Of a DNA stretch of 64,000 nucleotides, positions 24,904 to 34,571 are shown in pieces. The stretch's first letter is position 1. Each line of letters opens with the position of its first letter. The stretch comes from CAYFZR01 sp046760505 [NCBI: Candidatus Hydrothermarchaeota archaeon]. GTDB lineage: Archaea > CAYFZR01. The position numbers and the translations under genes were made by a program. Location of the stretch: contig JBHIEG010000006.1 in assembly GCA_046760505.1 (NCBI GenBank), forward strand, positions 20,924-84,923. The letters run 5' to 3'. The notes beneath the pieces were generated by a model. The model saw nothing but the letters and a program-made list of their open reading frames with translations, did no database searches and was not told where the DNA came from.

Positions 24904-26021
24904 CTTTTTCCCCTCCTTACGTGTAGAAATGTGAGTATAAATGCAATCAAGAATATAAATGAAATACTGATCAGCATCAGATAAAACTTCTTTTTTTCCC
25001 TCTCTCTTTCTTTTTCCTCTTGAATTCTCTTCTCCTCTACTTCAGATATTTTTTCCTCGAGTTTTTTCTGTTCTTCTTTAAATTTTTGGATTTCTTCTTT
25101 GGTTACTTTCTGCAGGTAAAGCAATGCTGATGTTTTTAGTTTCGTAGCATTTTTCTCTATTTTATTTGCAATTGATTTGGCTTTAAGCGAATAATTTAAG
25201 GCTAAGTCGTATTTTTTAGATTCCTTTAATTCCTCTGCCTTCATTATGAGCTCTTCCGTGGTCCAGTAACTTTCGTTTAATTCTTCAAGTGTTTTATAGT
25301 AAGTGCTAGAGTTGGTTAGGTTTCTATGAATGGTTGAAATTACAGATCGAGCCTCTTCAAGGCTGATTCTTGCCTCTTCTAGGCTATCTTTAGCCTCTTT
25401 AATTCTTTTGTTGGAGAGTTCAAGAAACTTGCCATATTCTATGTAGAATTCAAGTTTATCTAAGGGGGTAACCTTTTCATCATAAAAGTAAAGCGATAGC
25501 CTACTGTCCTTTATTTCCACCATATCGGGCTCTGGTTTGACCCTACCAATTTGCATATTTTCAGGGATCGTTACCTTGTAAGAAACTCTGAGTATGTATA
25601 AAGGGGAGAATATACTGTCCCTTATGATATAACCCCTTTCTGTCTTGGCTATAAAATCAGATCTTTTATAGTCGATTTCTATGGTCTTAAATTTTTTTGG
25701 CGGAATTGAGGTAATTCTAACGGAGATGCAATTGCCTGTTTCATCCTTGGTGAACGTAACATTGAGTGGAGAGTATCTGCCTGTTAAATTGTGCACGTAT
25801 GCCGATGCATTGTACATGGAACCCATACAGTAGATGAAAGGCGGCGCTAGATGTGTGTAGTTACCGTAAGAATAATTTCCAGTGTTGATATAATTCCAGA
25901 ATTGATTCACATTGGCCTCATCAGGTTCTGCTATATCGATTACATAAACGAAGTTATCTACTATCAATTGAGCGGTTGATACCGATATAGCGAACAACAA
26001 TGCCAAGAACTTAAACCTCAT
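24900..26021 (-). CDS. Exported membrane-anchored coiled-coil protein
   Basis: A 373-residue protein of unknown function. A signal peptide (FLALLFAISVSTAQ) leads into an extracytoplasmic beta-rich domain (residues 18-190) with several N-x-S/T sites. A long helical region with coiled-coil character (about 200-335, rich in Glu and Lys, including LEEARISLEEARS) follows. A C-terminal membrane helix (FYLMLISISFIFLIAFILTF) ends in HVRRGKR. The topology is therefore outside with a short cytoplasmic tail. The stop TAG overlaps the presumed ATA start of the DUF362 gene, suggesting co-translation. Confidence 0.7.
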   Translation of the reverse strand: MRFKFLALLFAISVSTAQLIVDNFVYVIDIAEPDEANVNQFWNYINTGNYSYGNYTHLAPPFIYCMGSMYNASAYVHNLTGRYSPLNVTFTKDETGNCISVRITSIPPKKFKTIEIDYKRSDFIAKTERGYIIRDSIFSPLYILRVSYKVTIPENMQIGRVKPEPDMVEIKDSRLSLYFYDEKVTPLDKLEFYIEYGKFLELSNKRIKEAKDSLEEARISLEEARSVISTIHRNLTNSSTYYKTLEELNESYWTTEELIMKAEELKESKKYDLALNYSLKAKSIANKIEKNATKLKTSALLYLQKVTKEEIQKFKEEQKKLEEKISEVEEKRIQEEKEREREKKKFYLMLISISFIFLIAFILTFLHVRRGKR

Positions 26022-26073
26022 AAAACCATCTTCTTTTTCTCATACAACATATTTTTTATCCTAGTGCAAAAGA

Positions 26074-26082
26074 TTTTTATAT
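26074..26082 (+). promoter_or_regulatory. Thermosome promoter TATA element
   Basis: TTTTTATAT at 26074-26082 is an archaeal TATA-like box 44 bases before the thermosome ATG. The gene has a strong GAGGGGGA ribosome binding site just before its start. No heat-shock operator is evident. Confidence 0.5.
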
Positions 26083-26125
26083 CCTTTTGCCAATCGCACT
26101 CTTCAGAGATTGAGGGGGAATAAAA

Positions 26126-27757
26126 ATGCAAACAACTGAGGGACAACCTATCTTGATATTACCAGAGGGTTCTGAAAGGTATATGGGAAGAGAAGCTCAA
26201 AGGATGAATATTCTTGCAGCCAGAATTATAGCAGAGGCAATAAGAACTACGTTGGGTCCAAAAGGTATGGACAAAATGTTGGTAGACTCTACGGGAGACA
26301 TAACGATAACAAACGATGGAGCCACGATTTTAAAAGAAATAGATGTAGAACATCCAGTTGCGAAGATGATAATCGAAGTTGCCGAGACCATGGATAATGA
26401 AGTCGGGGACGGTACAACAAGCGCGGTGATACTCACTGGGGAGTTACTTAAAAAAACCGAAGAATTGTTAAACCTTGGCATTCATCCCGCAACCATTGCA
26501 AAGGGATTCAGAATGGCATCTGAAAAAGCAAGTGAAATACTCGATGAAGTATCAAAAACTATATCGATAGAAGACGTTGATGTACTCAGAAACATCGTCA
26601 TGACATCAATGAGTGGCAGATTGGCAGATGAAATAAAGGAAGACCTTTCAAAAATAATTATTGATGCTATAAAGACGATTTCAGAAGAAAAAGATGGGAA
26701 ATACAAGGTAGATTTGGATAATATCAAGATTCAAAAATTTGAGAGCAGTAGTATATCTGAAACCAAACTCGTAGATGGTATCGTACTTGATAAAAAGAAA
26801 GCCCATCCCATGATGCCGAAATTGGTTAGGGATGCTAAAATTGCCCTTATAAGGTCTAGAATGAAGGTTAGAGAAACCGAAATGAAGGCCAAGTTTAGAA
26901 TAACTGATCCAAAAGAGCTTAAAAGATTCTCGGATGAAGAACGCAACATTTTGATGAGCATGTTAAGTAAGATAAAGGAATCTGGAGCAAACGTCGTCTT
27001 ATGCAAAAGAGACATAGATGAAAACTTCCAAGACCTTCTCGCGAGAGAGGGCATTTTTGCTGTAGAGAGAGTTCCAACTTCAGATATAAAGAGACTTATC
27101 CTTGCTACGGGTGCAGAACTTGTTACAAATTTGGAAGATTTATCTAAAGATAATTTAGGACATGCAGACCTAGTTAGAGAAGAAAAAATTGGAGAAAAAG
27201 AAATTGTATTCATAGAAGGGTGCAGAAATCCAAAGGCGCTAACAATACTGGTAAGGGGCAGCACGGGACATATCGTAGACGAAATAGAGAGAGATGTGAG
27301 CAATGGACTGCACGGAGTAAAGGTTTCCATCGAAGACGGAGGCGTTGTTCCAGGTGGGGGCTCTATAGAAGTTGCAATCTCAAGTCAACTCAGAAATTTT
27401 GCCAAGAAGATAGGAGGTAGGGAGCAGTTAGCCATCAATTCATTCGCCGAGGCACTTGAAATTATACCCAAAACCTTAGCCGAGAACGCGGGACTGGATT
27501 CTGTGGATGTACTTCTAAGGTTGAAAGCAACCCAGGAGAAGGGGAAAATTAACTACGGGATCGACGTGTTCACAGGCGAAATAAAGGACATGTTCGATGA
27601 AAATGTACTAGAGCCAAAAAGGGTTAAGTTGCAGGCAATTAAAACCGCAACCGATACCTCAATCATGATATTGAGGATAGATGACGTAATAGCCATAGCC
27701 CCCATAGAGATAGAAGATACAGGATATCCTGGGCCTATGCCTGAAATGGAGTTGTAG
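26126..27757 (+). CDS. thsA: Thermosome subunit (group II chaperonin)
   Basis: A 543-residue CCT/thermosome subunit. Visible motifs are [17 protein letters not shown] and [15 protein letters not shown], the nucleotide-binding [15 protein letters not shown], the apical-domain region with [20 protein letters not shown], and [11 protein letters not shown] near the end. The tail has only a few acidic residues and lacks the Gly-Met repeats seen in some species. It is followed immediately by rpoK, so both may be on one mRNA. It is the only chaperonin gene in the window. Confidence 0.97.
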   Translation: MQTTEGQPILILPEGSERYMGREAQRMNILAARIIAEAIRTTLGPKGMDKMLVDSTGDITITNDGATILKEIDVEHPVAKMIIEVAETMDNEVGDGTTSAVILTGELLKKTEELLNLGIHPATIAKGFRMASEKASEILDEVSKTISIEDVDVLRNIVMTSMSGRLADEIKEDLSKIIIDAIKTISEEKDGKYKVDLDNIKIQKFESSSISETKLVDGIVLDKKKAHPMMPKLVRDAKIALIRSRMKVRETEMKAKFRITDPKELKRFSDEERNILMSMLSKIKESGANVVLCKRDIDENFQDLLAREGIFAVERVPTSDIKRLILATGAELVTNLEDLSKDNLGHADLVREEKIGEKEIVFIEGCRNPKALTILVRGSTGHIVDEIERDVSNGLHGVKVSIEDGGVVPGGGSIEVAISSQLRNFAKKIGGREQLAINSFAEALEIIPKTLAENAGLDSVDVLLRLKATQEKGKINYGIDVFTGEIKDMFDENVLEPKRVKLQAIKTATDTSIMILRIDDVIAIAPIEIEDTGYPGPMPEMEL

Positions 27758-27768
27758 GGGGAAGTTAC

Positions 27769-27999
27769 ACGTTCCCTGCAAATAGATTAACTCGTTTTGA
27801 ACGTGCGAGAATAATCGGAGCCAGAGCATTACAAATTTCAATGGGAGCACCGGTACTGATCGATATACCAGAAAATCTAGTAGATCCACTTGAAATAGCA
27901 AAGCTTGAGTTCAAAAAGGGCGCCGTACCTCTAACCGTTAGGAGAAAGTTACCAGGAGGAGAGTACGTATTAGTAAAGATGACAGATCTGGCATTGTAA
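27769..27999 (+). CDS. rpoK: RNA polymerase subunit K (Rpb6 homologue), ACG start
   Basis: A 76-residue RpoK, too short for usual ORF thresholds. The translation contains [18 protein letters not shown], then MGAPVLID and [14 protein letters not shown], diagnostic for archaeal RpoK/Rpb6, which binds the clamp base of RNA polymerase and helps assembly. The frame is open from 27745 but contains no ATG, GTG or TTG before the conserved region. AGGGGG (27756-27761) lies 7 bases before an in-frame ACG at 27769, which I take as the start. The stop is TAA. It lies just after the thermosome gene and before a zinc-finger gene. A sequence error is the main alternative. Confidence 0.88.
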   Translation, partial: TFPANRLTRFERARIIGARALQISMGAPVLIDIPENLVDPLEIAKLEFKKGAVPLTVRRKLPGGEYVLVKMTDLAL

Positions 28000-28007
28000 A
28001 AAAAGAC

Positions 28008-28262
28008 TTGAGTAAGGAAGAATCAAAACCATACATCGTAGAAACTTTTTCTTTGGAGGAAAGCGGTATATGCGACGAGTGCGGTCATAAGGGAGTGGTC
28101 CTTTTTTGTACTCCTTGTGACAGATATTTATGTGAGGTCTGCTACCACAACCATTCTGTGAGCGATGAAGAAATGCACTGGAAATGGAAGAACAATACTA
28201 TATGCTGGTCATCTAATGATGAACCTATTGAAAAGTTAAAAGAGGAAGAGAAAGAGGAATAA
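28008..28262 (+). CDS. Small B-box-like zinc-finger protein
   Basis: An 84-residue protein with one zinc domain: CDECGHKG, then FCTPCDRYLCEVCYHNH, then H in MHWKW. The spacing of Cys and His resembles B-box or ZZ-type zinc fingers that mediate protein contacts. The C-terminus is a charged Lys/Glu tail. The start is TTG at 28008, eight bases after rpoK, so it is likely co-transcribed. It is convergent with TFB (one base apart). The function is not known to me. Confidence 0.65.
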   Translation: MSKEESKPYIVETFSLEESGICDECGHKGVVLFCTPCDRYLCEVCYHNHSVSDEEMHWKWKNNTICWSSNDEPIEKLKEEEKEE

Positions 28263-28263
28263 C

Positions 28264-29166
28264 TTAGACCGCCACTTCTAAATCCAATTTTTCAACGAGT
28301 TCCTTGTATCTGTTTCTTACAGTTACCTCTGATGTTCCAGCTACACCAGCAACTTCTTTCTGAGCTCTTCTCTCGCCTTGTAGAACGCTGGCAATGTATA
28401 TTGCGGCTGCTGCAATTCCAGTTGGGTCTCTACCCGCAATCATTTCTTTTTCTATTGCCAGTTTTATTATGTCAATTGCCTTTGATTGAACTTCTCCAGA
28501 AAGACCTAATTCGCTGGAAAATCTGGCTACATATTCAATAGGACTTGTTGGCATGAGTTTTAATCCCAATTTCCTACCCAGTAGCCTATAGATCTTACCG
28601 AGTCTCTTCTTATCTATTCTGGCTGCCTCAGCAATTTCACCCATGCTTCTCGGTACCTTATGCTGTCTGCATGCAGCGCAGAGAGCTGCTGCTACCACAC
28701 TCTCTATGGATCTTCCTCTAATTAAATCACTTTTTACCGCTTTTCTGTAGGTTAGAGCAGCGGTTTCCTTTACATGTCTTGGAAGATTCAATTGCGATGA
28801 GATGGATTCCAGTTCTGAGAGGGCGAAAGCAAGATTTCTCTCCGTTGCATCGGATAATCTAACCCTCTGCTGCCACTTCCTCAACCTGTATAGTTTGGCT
28901 CTCTGACCTGGCGCGAGCTCGTTACCTCTTCCATCCTTTGTACTGAGGTCTATTGTAGTAGAGAGGCCTTTATCGTGCATCACATAGGTCATGGGGGCTC
29001 CTACTCTACTCTTAACAACCCATTGATGATGGTCGTGAGCCCTCCATTCTGGACCCGTATCAATCATATCGTGTTCAAGAACAAGCCCGCAGGATTTACA
29101 GATTAGTTCCCCTCTTTTCTCGTCCTTCGCTACCTTAGGACTCCCACACTCCGGGCATTTTTCCGT
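28264..29166 (-). CDS. tfb: Transcription initiation factor TFB, ACG start
   Basis: A 300-residue TFB, which recruits RNA polymerase to TBP-bound promoters and reads the BRE. The N-terminal zinc ribbon [10 protein letters not shown]...CKSCGLVLE, the B-reader/linker around GPEWRAHD and two cyclin folds (first from [13 protein letters not shown], second from [11 protein letters not shown]) are all present. The last helix has the [16 protein letters not shown]. The zinc ribbon lies upstream of the first canonical start (29067). The frame has a TAG at 29172-29170, so only four codons are available before the ribbon; ACG at 29166 has GGAGG 8 bases upstream and is the likely start. Confidence 0.92.
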   Translation of the reverse strand, partial: TEKCPECGSPKVAKDEKRGELICKSCGLVLEHDMIDTGPEWRAHDHHQWVVKSRVGAPMTYVMHDKGLSTTIDLSTKDGRGNELAPGQRAKLYRLRKWQQRVRLSDATERNLAFALSELESISSQLNLPRHVKETAALTYRKAVKSDLIRGRSIESVVAAALCAACRQHKVPRSMGEIAEAARIDKKRLGKIYRLLGRKLGLKLMPTSPIEYVARFSSELGLSGEVQSKAIDIIKLAIEKEMIAGRDPTGIAAAAIYIASVLQGERRAQKEVAGVAGTSEVTVRNRYKELVEKLDLEVAV

Positions 29167-29412
29167 TTTCTACACCTCCATCTTATTATTAATGTGTTTG
29201 TACTTCTTTATAAAACTTATGTTTCTCCTATACCCCAACGTGATTGTAATATATAAGTCTTTCGGTATAGATATAGATAGATAACCTGCAGAGAATTTTT
29301 GTATAACAAATTTTGCATGATGAATGAAATATAGGGGAATAAAAAACAAATGAAACAAGATTGATTTGATAATTTTATATAACTTTTATATAACTTTATA
29401 TGGATGATCTGA
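29167..29412. promoter_or_regulatory. Divergent tfb/polB promoter region
   Basis: This 246-base AT-rich spacer holds, on the minus strand, GGAGGTG (29179-29173) for tfb and TATA-like elements near 29205-29255. On the plus strand, the tandem TTTTATATAACTTTTATATA (around 29372-29391) precedes polB. Because polB's ATG is only about 20 bases from the last TATA, its mRNA may be leaderless or start from the first element. No operator palindrome stands out. Confidence 0.5.
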
Positions 29413-31860
29413 ATGGATGAAACGATTACTGAAAAATTTTATCCACTCGATGTGGATTATTTCACAGAAAATGGAAAACCAGTGATTCGAATATACGGAA
29501 AAACTCTAGAAGGAAAAAGGATAGTTGTTTTGGATAAACAATTCGAGCCCTACTTTTACGTTATTCCAGAGGAAGATTCGGATACTGATGAATTAATCAA
29601 CAGGATTATGGAAGTTAAGGTAGAAAATGCAGAGATTGTAAGGTGTAGCCCAAGGATAATGAAGGAACTAGGCAAAGACGTTCGAGTTATAAAAGTCCTT
29701 GTGAGCCATCCTCAAGATGTGCCTAGGTTGAGAGAAATCGTCTCTGATGTAGAAGGAGTAAAGGAAGTGAGAGAACACGATATACCATTTCATAGAAGAT
29801 ATTTAATAGATTCAGGCATCAAACCCATAGAAAAAACTGAAATAAGAGGCACGAAGCTGAAAAAAGATTATAGAGCAGATGTTATTTTGGAAAAGGTGGT
29901 AAATGAAATAGGTAAAGATAGATTAAATAAAAATAACGATGGGGATTTTCTATCTCATTTACACCTTTTAAGTTTTGATATTGAAGTTTACAATCCTTTT
30001 CTCTCTCCCCGTAGCAAAAAAGATCCCATTATAATGATTAGTCTAGCAGACAATCTTGGCTACTCTTCCGTCCTGACTTACAAAGACGAAACAAGAAACG
30101 AATACGTTGAAGTTCTATCCAATGAAAAAGAGATAATAAAACGTTTCGTAGAAATCATAAACGAAAGAAATCCCGATATTCTGGTAGGATACAACACAGA
30201 TTTGTTTGATTTCGGCTATTTAAGAGACAGGGCTGAAAAATACAAGGCAAAACTTGATTTGGGGATAGATGGAAGTGATTTAAAGTTTGAGAGAGGGGGT
30301 TATGGTTCCAAGGCAAAAATAAGGGGAAGACCGCACATAGATCTGTATCCTGTTATAAGAAGATCGTTTAGGCTTAGTAAATACACCCTAGAAGATGTTG
30401 CTGAAGAACTGCTTGGTAGAGAGAAAACAAAAATCTCAGTAAAGGAAATATTCAGATGCTGGGATGAGGGCGGAGAGAAACTCAAAGAACTGATTCAGTA
30501 CTCTTTAGAAGATGCCCTAGTTACGCTTGAAATAGGAGAAAACATCATTCCATTGCAGCTCGAGTTGTGTAAGATAGTTGGTCAAACACCCTTTGATATT
30601 GCAAGAATGACTTCGGGTCAGTTGGTTGAATGGCTACTCATAAAAAAAGCTCACGAATACAATGAAGTCGTACCAAACAGACCTAGAGGCAGAGATTTAA
30701 TCGAGAGAGAGGCTGAGAGCATAGTAGGAGGTTACGTAAGGCAACCAGAGAAAGGTTTGCACGAAGATATCGTTCTCTTTGATTTTAGAGCACTTTATCC
30801 AAGCATAATCGTTACCCACAACATAGATCCATCAACCCTTAATTGCGAGTGCTGTGAAAATGAAAATGTCGCTCCAAAATTAGGCTATAGATTCTGTTTA
30901 AAAGAAAAAGGCTTCATACCAAGGATACTTGAAGACCTCATAAAGAAGAGAGTGGAAATAAAGAATTCCATCAAAAAAGAGGAAGATCCTACCAAAAGAA
31001 GAATCCTAGATATACAGCAACAGGCACTAAAAATACTGGCAAACTCTTTTTACGGCTATATGGGCTACCCTAGGGCGAGATGGTACTGTAAGGAAGCTGC
31101 AGAGAGCGTTACTGCATGGGGGAGGTATTACATTCAGGAGACCATAAAGACGGCTGAAAAATTCGGGTTGAAGGTTGTTTATGGAGATACTGACTCTCTG
31201 TTCTGCAAAGCTAATGGTATGAGTTCTGAAAAAATAAATGACTTTGTAAGGCAAATCAATTCTAATCTTCCTGGAATTATAGAACTTGAATACGAAGGAA
31301 GATATAGAAGGGGGATTTTTGTAACGAAAAAGAGATATGCAATGGTAGATGACCAAGGAAAGATGATTGTTCGTGGCCTAGAACTCGTAAGAAGGGATTG
31401 GGCAGAGATTGCAAAAGAGACACAGAAAAAGGTTCTTGGAGCAATTCTAAGAGAAGGATCACCAGAAAAGGCTGCTGAGATTATAAGAAACGAAATAAAG
31501 AGAATAAAAGAAAAAAATGTGGACGTTGAAGATCTGATAATATATACTCAGTTAACAAAAGATATTTCAGAGTACAAAACTGATGCACCGCACGTGACTA
31601 TCGCGAAGAGAGCCAGGAAAATGGGAATGGATATCTCACGAGGCTCCATAATAGGTTATGTCGTAGCAAGAGGAGACGGAAAAATAGGCGATAGAGCTCT
31701 TTTAGTAGATGAAATCGAAAAATTCGATTACGACCCAGATTACTACATTGATAATCAGCTTCTTCCAGCCGTCCTGAGGATAATGGAGGCAGTGGGATAC
31801 ACCGAGAAAGACTTGAAGACGGATAAGGTACAATTCAGCCTAGATATGTTTAGTGATTGA
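29413..31860 (+). CDS. polB: Family B DNA polymerase
   Basis: An 815-residue replicative B-family polymerase with proofreading. Exo I is visible as SFDIEVYNP, Exo II as GYNTDLFDFGYL and Exo III as YSLEDALVTLE. Polymerase motif A is DFRALYPSII, motif B KILANSFYGYMGY and motif C YGDTDSLF, with KKRYAM downstream. All catalytic carboxylates are present and no intein is seen. The length is normal for archaeal PolB1/B3-type enzymes. It overlaps the next gene's upstream extension only, and likely forms an operon with the HAD hydrolase. Confidence 0.97.
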   Translation: MDETITEKFYPLDVDYFTENGKPVIRIYGKTLEGKRIVVLDKQFEPYFYVIPEEDSDTDELINRIMEVKVENAEIVRCSPRIMKELGKDVRVIKVLVSHPQDVPRLREIVSDVEGVKEVREHDIPFHRRYLIDSGIKPIEKTEIRGTKLKKDYRADVILEKVVNEIGKDRLNKNNDGDFLSHLHLLSFDIEVYNPFLSPRSKKDPIIMISLADNLGYSSVLTYKDETRNEYVEVLSNEKEIIKRFVEIINERNPDILVGYNTDLFDFGYLRDRAEKYKAKLDLGIDGSDLKFERGGYGSKAKIRGRPHIDLYPVIRRSFRLSKYTLEDVAEELLGREKTKISVKEIFRCWDEGGEKLKELIQYSLEDALVTLEIGENIIPLQLELCKIVGQTPFDIARMTSGQLVEWLLIKKAHEYNEVVPNRPRGRDLIEREAESIVGGYVRQPEKGLHEDIVLFDFRALYPSIIVTHNIDPSTLNCECCENENVAPKLGYRFCLKEKGFIPRILEDLIKKRVEIKNSIKKEEDPTKRRILDIQQQALKILANSFYGYMGYPRARWYCKEAAESVTAWGRYYIQETIKTAEKFGLKVVYGDTDSLFCKANGMSSEKINDFVRQINSNLPGIIELEYEGRYRRGIFVTKKRYAMVDDQGKMIVRGLELVRRDWAEIAKETQKKVLGAILREGSPEKAAEIIRNEIKRIKEKNVDVEDLIIYTQLTKDISEYKTDAPHVTIAKRARKMGMDISRGSIIGYVVARGDGKIGDRALLVDEIEKFDYDPDYYIDNQLLPAVLRIMEAVGYTEKDLKTDKVQFSLDMFSD

Positions 31861-31861
31861 A

Positions 31862-32554
31862 ATGATAAAATGCGTTTTTTTCGATGTAGATGATACTTTA
31901 TTCGATAGTACTGGACTCACTGAAAAGGCTAGAAGAGCAGCAATAGAAGCCATGATCGAAGCCGGACTTCCTCTCAGCCTCGAAGAGGGATACGAGTTAC
32001 TCATGGAGATCGTTAAGAAATATGGCAGCAACTATGGAAAGCACTTTGATGCCCTATTAGATGATTTAAAGATCGGTTGGAATCCAAAGATCATAGCAGC
32101 AGGAGTTTATGCGTATCATAGAATCAAATTCGCCTACCTGAAGCCTTTTCCCGATGTTATTCCGACGCTCATAGAATTGAAGAAGAGGGACCTAAAACTT
32201 GGTATAATCTCTGACGGCAATCCTGTGAAGCAATGGGATAAAATAATCCGTCTCGGCCTTCAAAATTTCTTTGATGTAGTAATAACATCTGAGGAGGCTG
32301 GAGCAGAGAAGCCTGATTTAAAAATTTATGAAGTAGCATTGGAAAAATCTAAATGTGAGCCAAAAAACAGTGTTATGGTAGGCGATAGGATAAGGAAGGA
32401 TATACTTGGAGCCAAAAGAACAGGTATGCTTACCGTTAGATTTTTACACGGAAAATACAAGGATGAAAAGCCTTTTTCAGAAGAAGAGAGGCCTGATTTT
32501 CAAATAAAAAGTTTTAGGGATCTTATTGATATAATAGATAAATTAAACCGATAA
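31862..32554 (+). CDS. HAD-superfamily phosphatase
   Basis: A 230-residue haloacid-dehalogenase-type hydrolase. Motif I is FFDVDDTLFDS with the nucleophile Asp, motif II ISDGN, motif III the Lys of EKPDLKIYE, and motif IV VGDRIRKDI. It has a helical cap between motifs I and II (subfamily I, TIGR02253-like). Archaeal relatives act on small phosphorylated sugars; the substrate here is unknown. I use the ATG at 31862, one base after the polB stop; a TTG at 31853 would overlap polB. Confidence 0.85.
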   Translation: MIKCVFFDVDDTLFDSTGLTEKARRAAIEAMIEAGLPLSLEEGYELLMEIVKKYGSNYGKHFDALLDDLKIGWNPKIIAAGVYAYHRIKFAYLKPFPDVIPTLIELKKRDLKLGIISDGNPVKQWDKIIRLGLQNFFDVVITSEEAGAEKPDLKIYEVALEKSKCEPKNSVMVGDRIRKDILGAKRTGMLTVRFLHGKYKDEKPFSEEERPDFQIKSFRDLIDIIDKLNR

Positions 32555-32656
32555 AAACAAATACGCAAATTTTCCAACAATTTTGTTTAAGAAATATTTA
32601 TCTTTTCTTTCGGCCAGATCCTTTTTCATAACTAAAAAAATTGCGGCTGGATTCGT

Positions 32657-33046
32657 ATGCCCGTTAAAAAAGTAAAAGATATTATGTCGAGAGATATTGT
32701 TTTTGTCTCATCGAACGCGGATATAAAGGAGATAATCAGAACCATGATAGAAAAAAATATACACAGCGTCGTAGTAAGAGAAGGATTATACTTCAAGGGA
32801 TTCGTAACCGATGATGACGTCTTTGATGCACTGAGAACTCTTATATTAGATGGCTTTTTGCCCAAAAGAACTGCAGATTCTTTGATATCATCTCCCACAA
32901 TAAAAATAGACCAAGAGAACACTGTTGAGGAAGCCATACTTACTATGGCGAGAAACAACGTCAAATATCTTCTAGTGGAAAAAGAAGGAAATGTAGTAGG
33001 ATTGGTCTCAGTCACAGATCTCCTAAAAATGTACATAGAAGAATAA
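32657..33046 (+). CDS. Tandem CBS-domain protein
   Basis: A 129-residue stand-alone CBS pair (Bateman module). The first repeat opens with KVKDIMSRDIVFVSSNA and ends DDDVFDAL. The second opens ADSLISSPTIKID and ends GLVSVTDLLKMYI. Such modules bind adenine nucleotides or SAM and regulate partner proteins. No partner is fused. An AT-rich GAAATATTTAT promoter-like element lies near 32590. It is convergent with the amidohydrolase. Confidence 0.85.
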   Translation: MPVKKVKDIMSRDIVFVSSNADIKEIIRTMIEKNIHSVVVREGLYFKGFVTDDDVFDALRTLILDGFLPKRTADSLISSPTIKIDQENTVEEAILTMARNNVKYLLVEKEGNVVGLVSVTDLLKMYIEE

Positions 33047-33766
33047 TTACCCTTCAATTAGCCTCAATATGTTTCCTGAAAGAATTTTTTCAAACTCTTT
33101 TCTTTTTAAATCGAGATCTAATATTTTCTTTAATTCATATTCCTGAGATCCGTATGGAAAATCCGATCCGAATAAAATTCTATCTACTCCAACGAGTTTT
33201 ATAGCATAGTTTATTATTCCCCTACTTGCCAAGGAAGTATCAAAGTAGACGTTCTTCTTTCTTTTAAAAGCCTCTAATACTCTGATATGGCCTCCATTCA
33301 ACATCCCTATGTGAGGAATTATTACGTTTAAATCGGCATTTTCCTCTATAAAGGATACGGTATTCTCATATTCCTCCTCTAAGTTAACAGGAAGACCTAA
33401 TTCTTTTATTTTTTCAAGCATCTTTTTACAAGATTTGCTTTCGTAGTCGTATTCTGGCTCGTTTAGGTGTCTGTGCCACTTTATTCCCTTGTAGTCTTCT
33501 AGATTGGGCGGAATTATGTAGTCTCTCCAGACGAAATAAAAAGGATATATATGCCTTTTAATTCTAGATTTCTCAAGTACGTATCTGTTGGATTCTATTC
33601 TTGACTTAGGAGTATCCAAGATTCTATACTGGTCTTCAGGAAAAGGAAATATGACAGCACCATCTATGTTTAACCTGTCTAAGTTTTCTATAATCCTCTC
33701 TATTGGATAATGAATTGTCTTACTACCACAGTGAACATGCGCATCTATTATGAGGGGATTGGACAT
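33047..33766 (-). CDS. Amidohydrolase-2 family metal-dependent hydrolase
   Basis: A 239-residue TIM-barrel hydrolase or decarboxylase of the amidohydrolase-2 (COG2159) family. Metal ligands are visible as DAHVHCG at the N-terminus, a His in VIIPHIGM and the Asp in RILFGSDFPYG. The sequence is shorter than most members but has all strands. The substrate cannot be told from sequence. It starts with ATG at 33766 and is divergent from the LivF-like ATPase. Confidence 0.8.
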   Translation of the reverse strand: MSNPLIIDAHVHCGSKTIHYPIERIIENLDRLNIDGAVIFPFPEDQYRILDTPKSRIESNRYVLEKSRIKRHIYPFYFVWRDYIIPPNLEDYKGIKWHRHLNEPEYDYESKSCKKMLEKIKELGLPVNLEEEYENTVSFIEENADLNVIIPHIGMLNGGHIRVLEAFKRKKNVYFDTSLASRGIINYAIKLVGVDRILFGSDFPYGSQEYELKKILDLDLKRKEFEKILSGNILRLIEG

Positions 33767-33821
33767 TGCCCTACATTTAACCTGAGTATATTTTTATATT
33801 CTTTTTAAAAAGATAACCTTG

Positions 33822-34538
33822 ATGGCTGATAAATTACTTGAGGTAAATAAAATTAACGTCTTTTATAATGGGTTGCAGGTGTTATGGGATATTTCATTAA
33901 ATGTGGAGGAAGAAGAAATTGTTTCTCTCGTTGGTCCAAATGGAGCGGGCAAGACAACTGTTCTTAAAACGATTCAGGGTCTTATTCATCCATCAAATGG
34001 AGAGATCAAATTTCTCGGAAAGAGAATTGAGCACTTATCATGCCATGAGAGGGTTGATATGGGAATAACATATGTCCCCGAGAAGGGGGGAATATTCTTA
34101 GACATGACGGTCAGAGAAAATCTTGAACTGGGCGCGTATTCGCCTGCTTCTAGAGAAAAAAGGGATGAAACTCTCGAATACGTCTACGAACTCTTTCCCA
34201 TGCTCAAAGAGAAAGAGAGCAAAATTGCAGGATCTTTAAGTGGAGGCATGCAGAGGATGCTTGCCATTGGAAAAGGTCTAATGTCAAGGGCCAAGATTTT
34301 ACTTTTAGATGATCCCTTCTTGGGACTTGCCCCAAAATTGATCCTAAAACTTTATGGAACCATAATGGATATCAACGAAGCCGGAGTTGCAATCTTGCTG
34401 GTTGGACAACACGTCTCTCTCATCTTAAATTTATCAGATAGGGCATATTTGATGGAAGCAGGAAGAATCACGTTAGAAGGCAGGGGAGAGGAACTCTTGA
34501 ATGATGAACACTTAAGGAGAACTATGTTTGGCGTTTGA
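33822..34538 (+). CDS. LivF-like ABC ATPase, orphan
   Basis: A 238-residue ABC ATPase most like LivF of branched-chain amino acid importers. Walker A is GPNGAGKTT, the Q-loop region is YVPEKGGIF, the signature is GSLSGGMQRM, and Walker B is ILLLDDPFLGLAP, where the catalytic Glu is replaced by Asp. No permease, LivG or binding protein is nearby. The start is ATG 33822 (TTG three bases earlier); TTTTTATATT at 33791 is a TATA box whose start site would be near the ATG, so a leaderless mRNA is likely. Role in transport is not certain. Confidence 0.85.
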   Translation: MADKLLEVNKINVFYNGLQVLWDISLNVEEEEIVSLVGPNGAGKTTVLKTIQGLIHPSNGEIKFLGKRIEHLSCHERVDMGITYVPEKGGIFLDMTVRENLELGAYSPASREKRDETLEYVYELFPMLKEKESKIAGSLSGGMQRMLAIGKGLMSRAKILLLDDPFLGLAPKLILKLYGTIMDINEAGVAILLVGQHVSLILNLSDRAYLMEAGRITLEGRGEELLNDEHLRRTMFGV

Positions 34539-34571
34539 TACTTTATTAAAAATTAAAAGGAGGTATTTTTT

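Noticed and set aside
29160-29185. TAG read as pyrrolysine, so that TFB would start at the upstream ATG (ATG GAG GTG TAG)
   Set aside because: Many genes here end in TAG at the family's normal terminus (for example tfs after TWREY, cdhD, arsM, core metE, purP), so TAG acts as a stop. A near-cognate ACG start explains TFB with fewer assumptions.
29170-29358. 62-residue ORF upstream of tfb
   Set aside because: It covers the promoter region, is low in complexity, and resembles no protein; it ends at the tfb ribosome site by chance.
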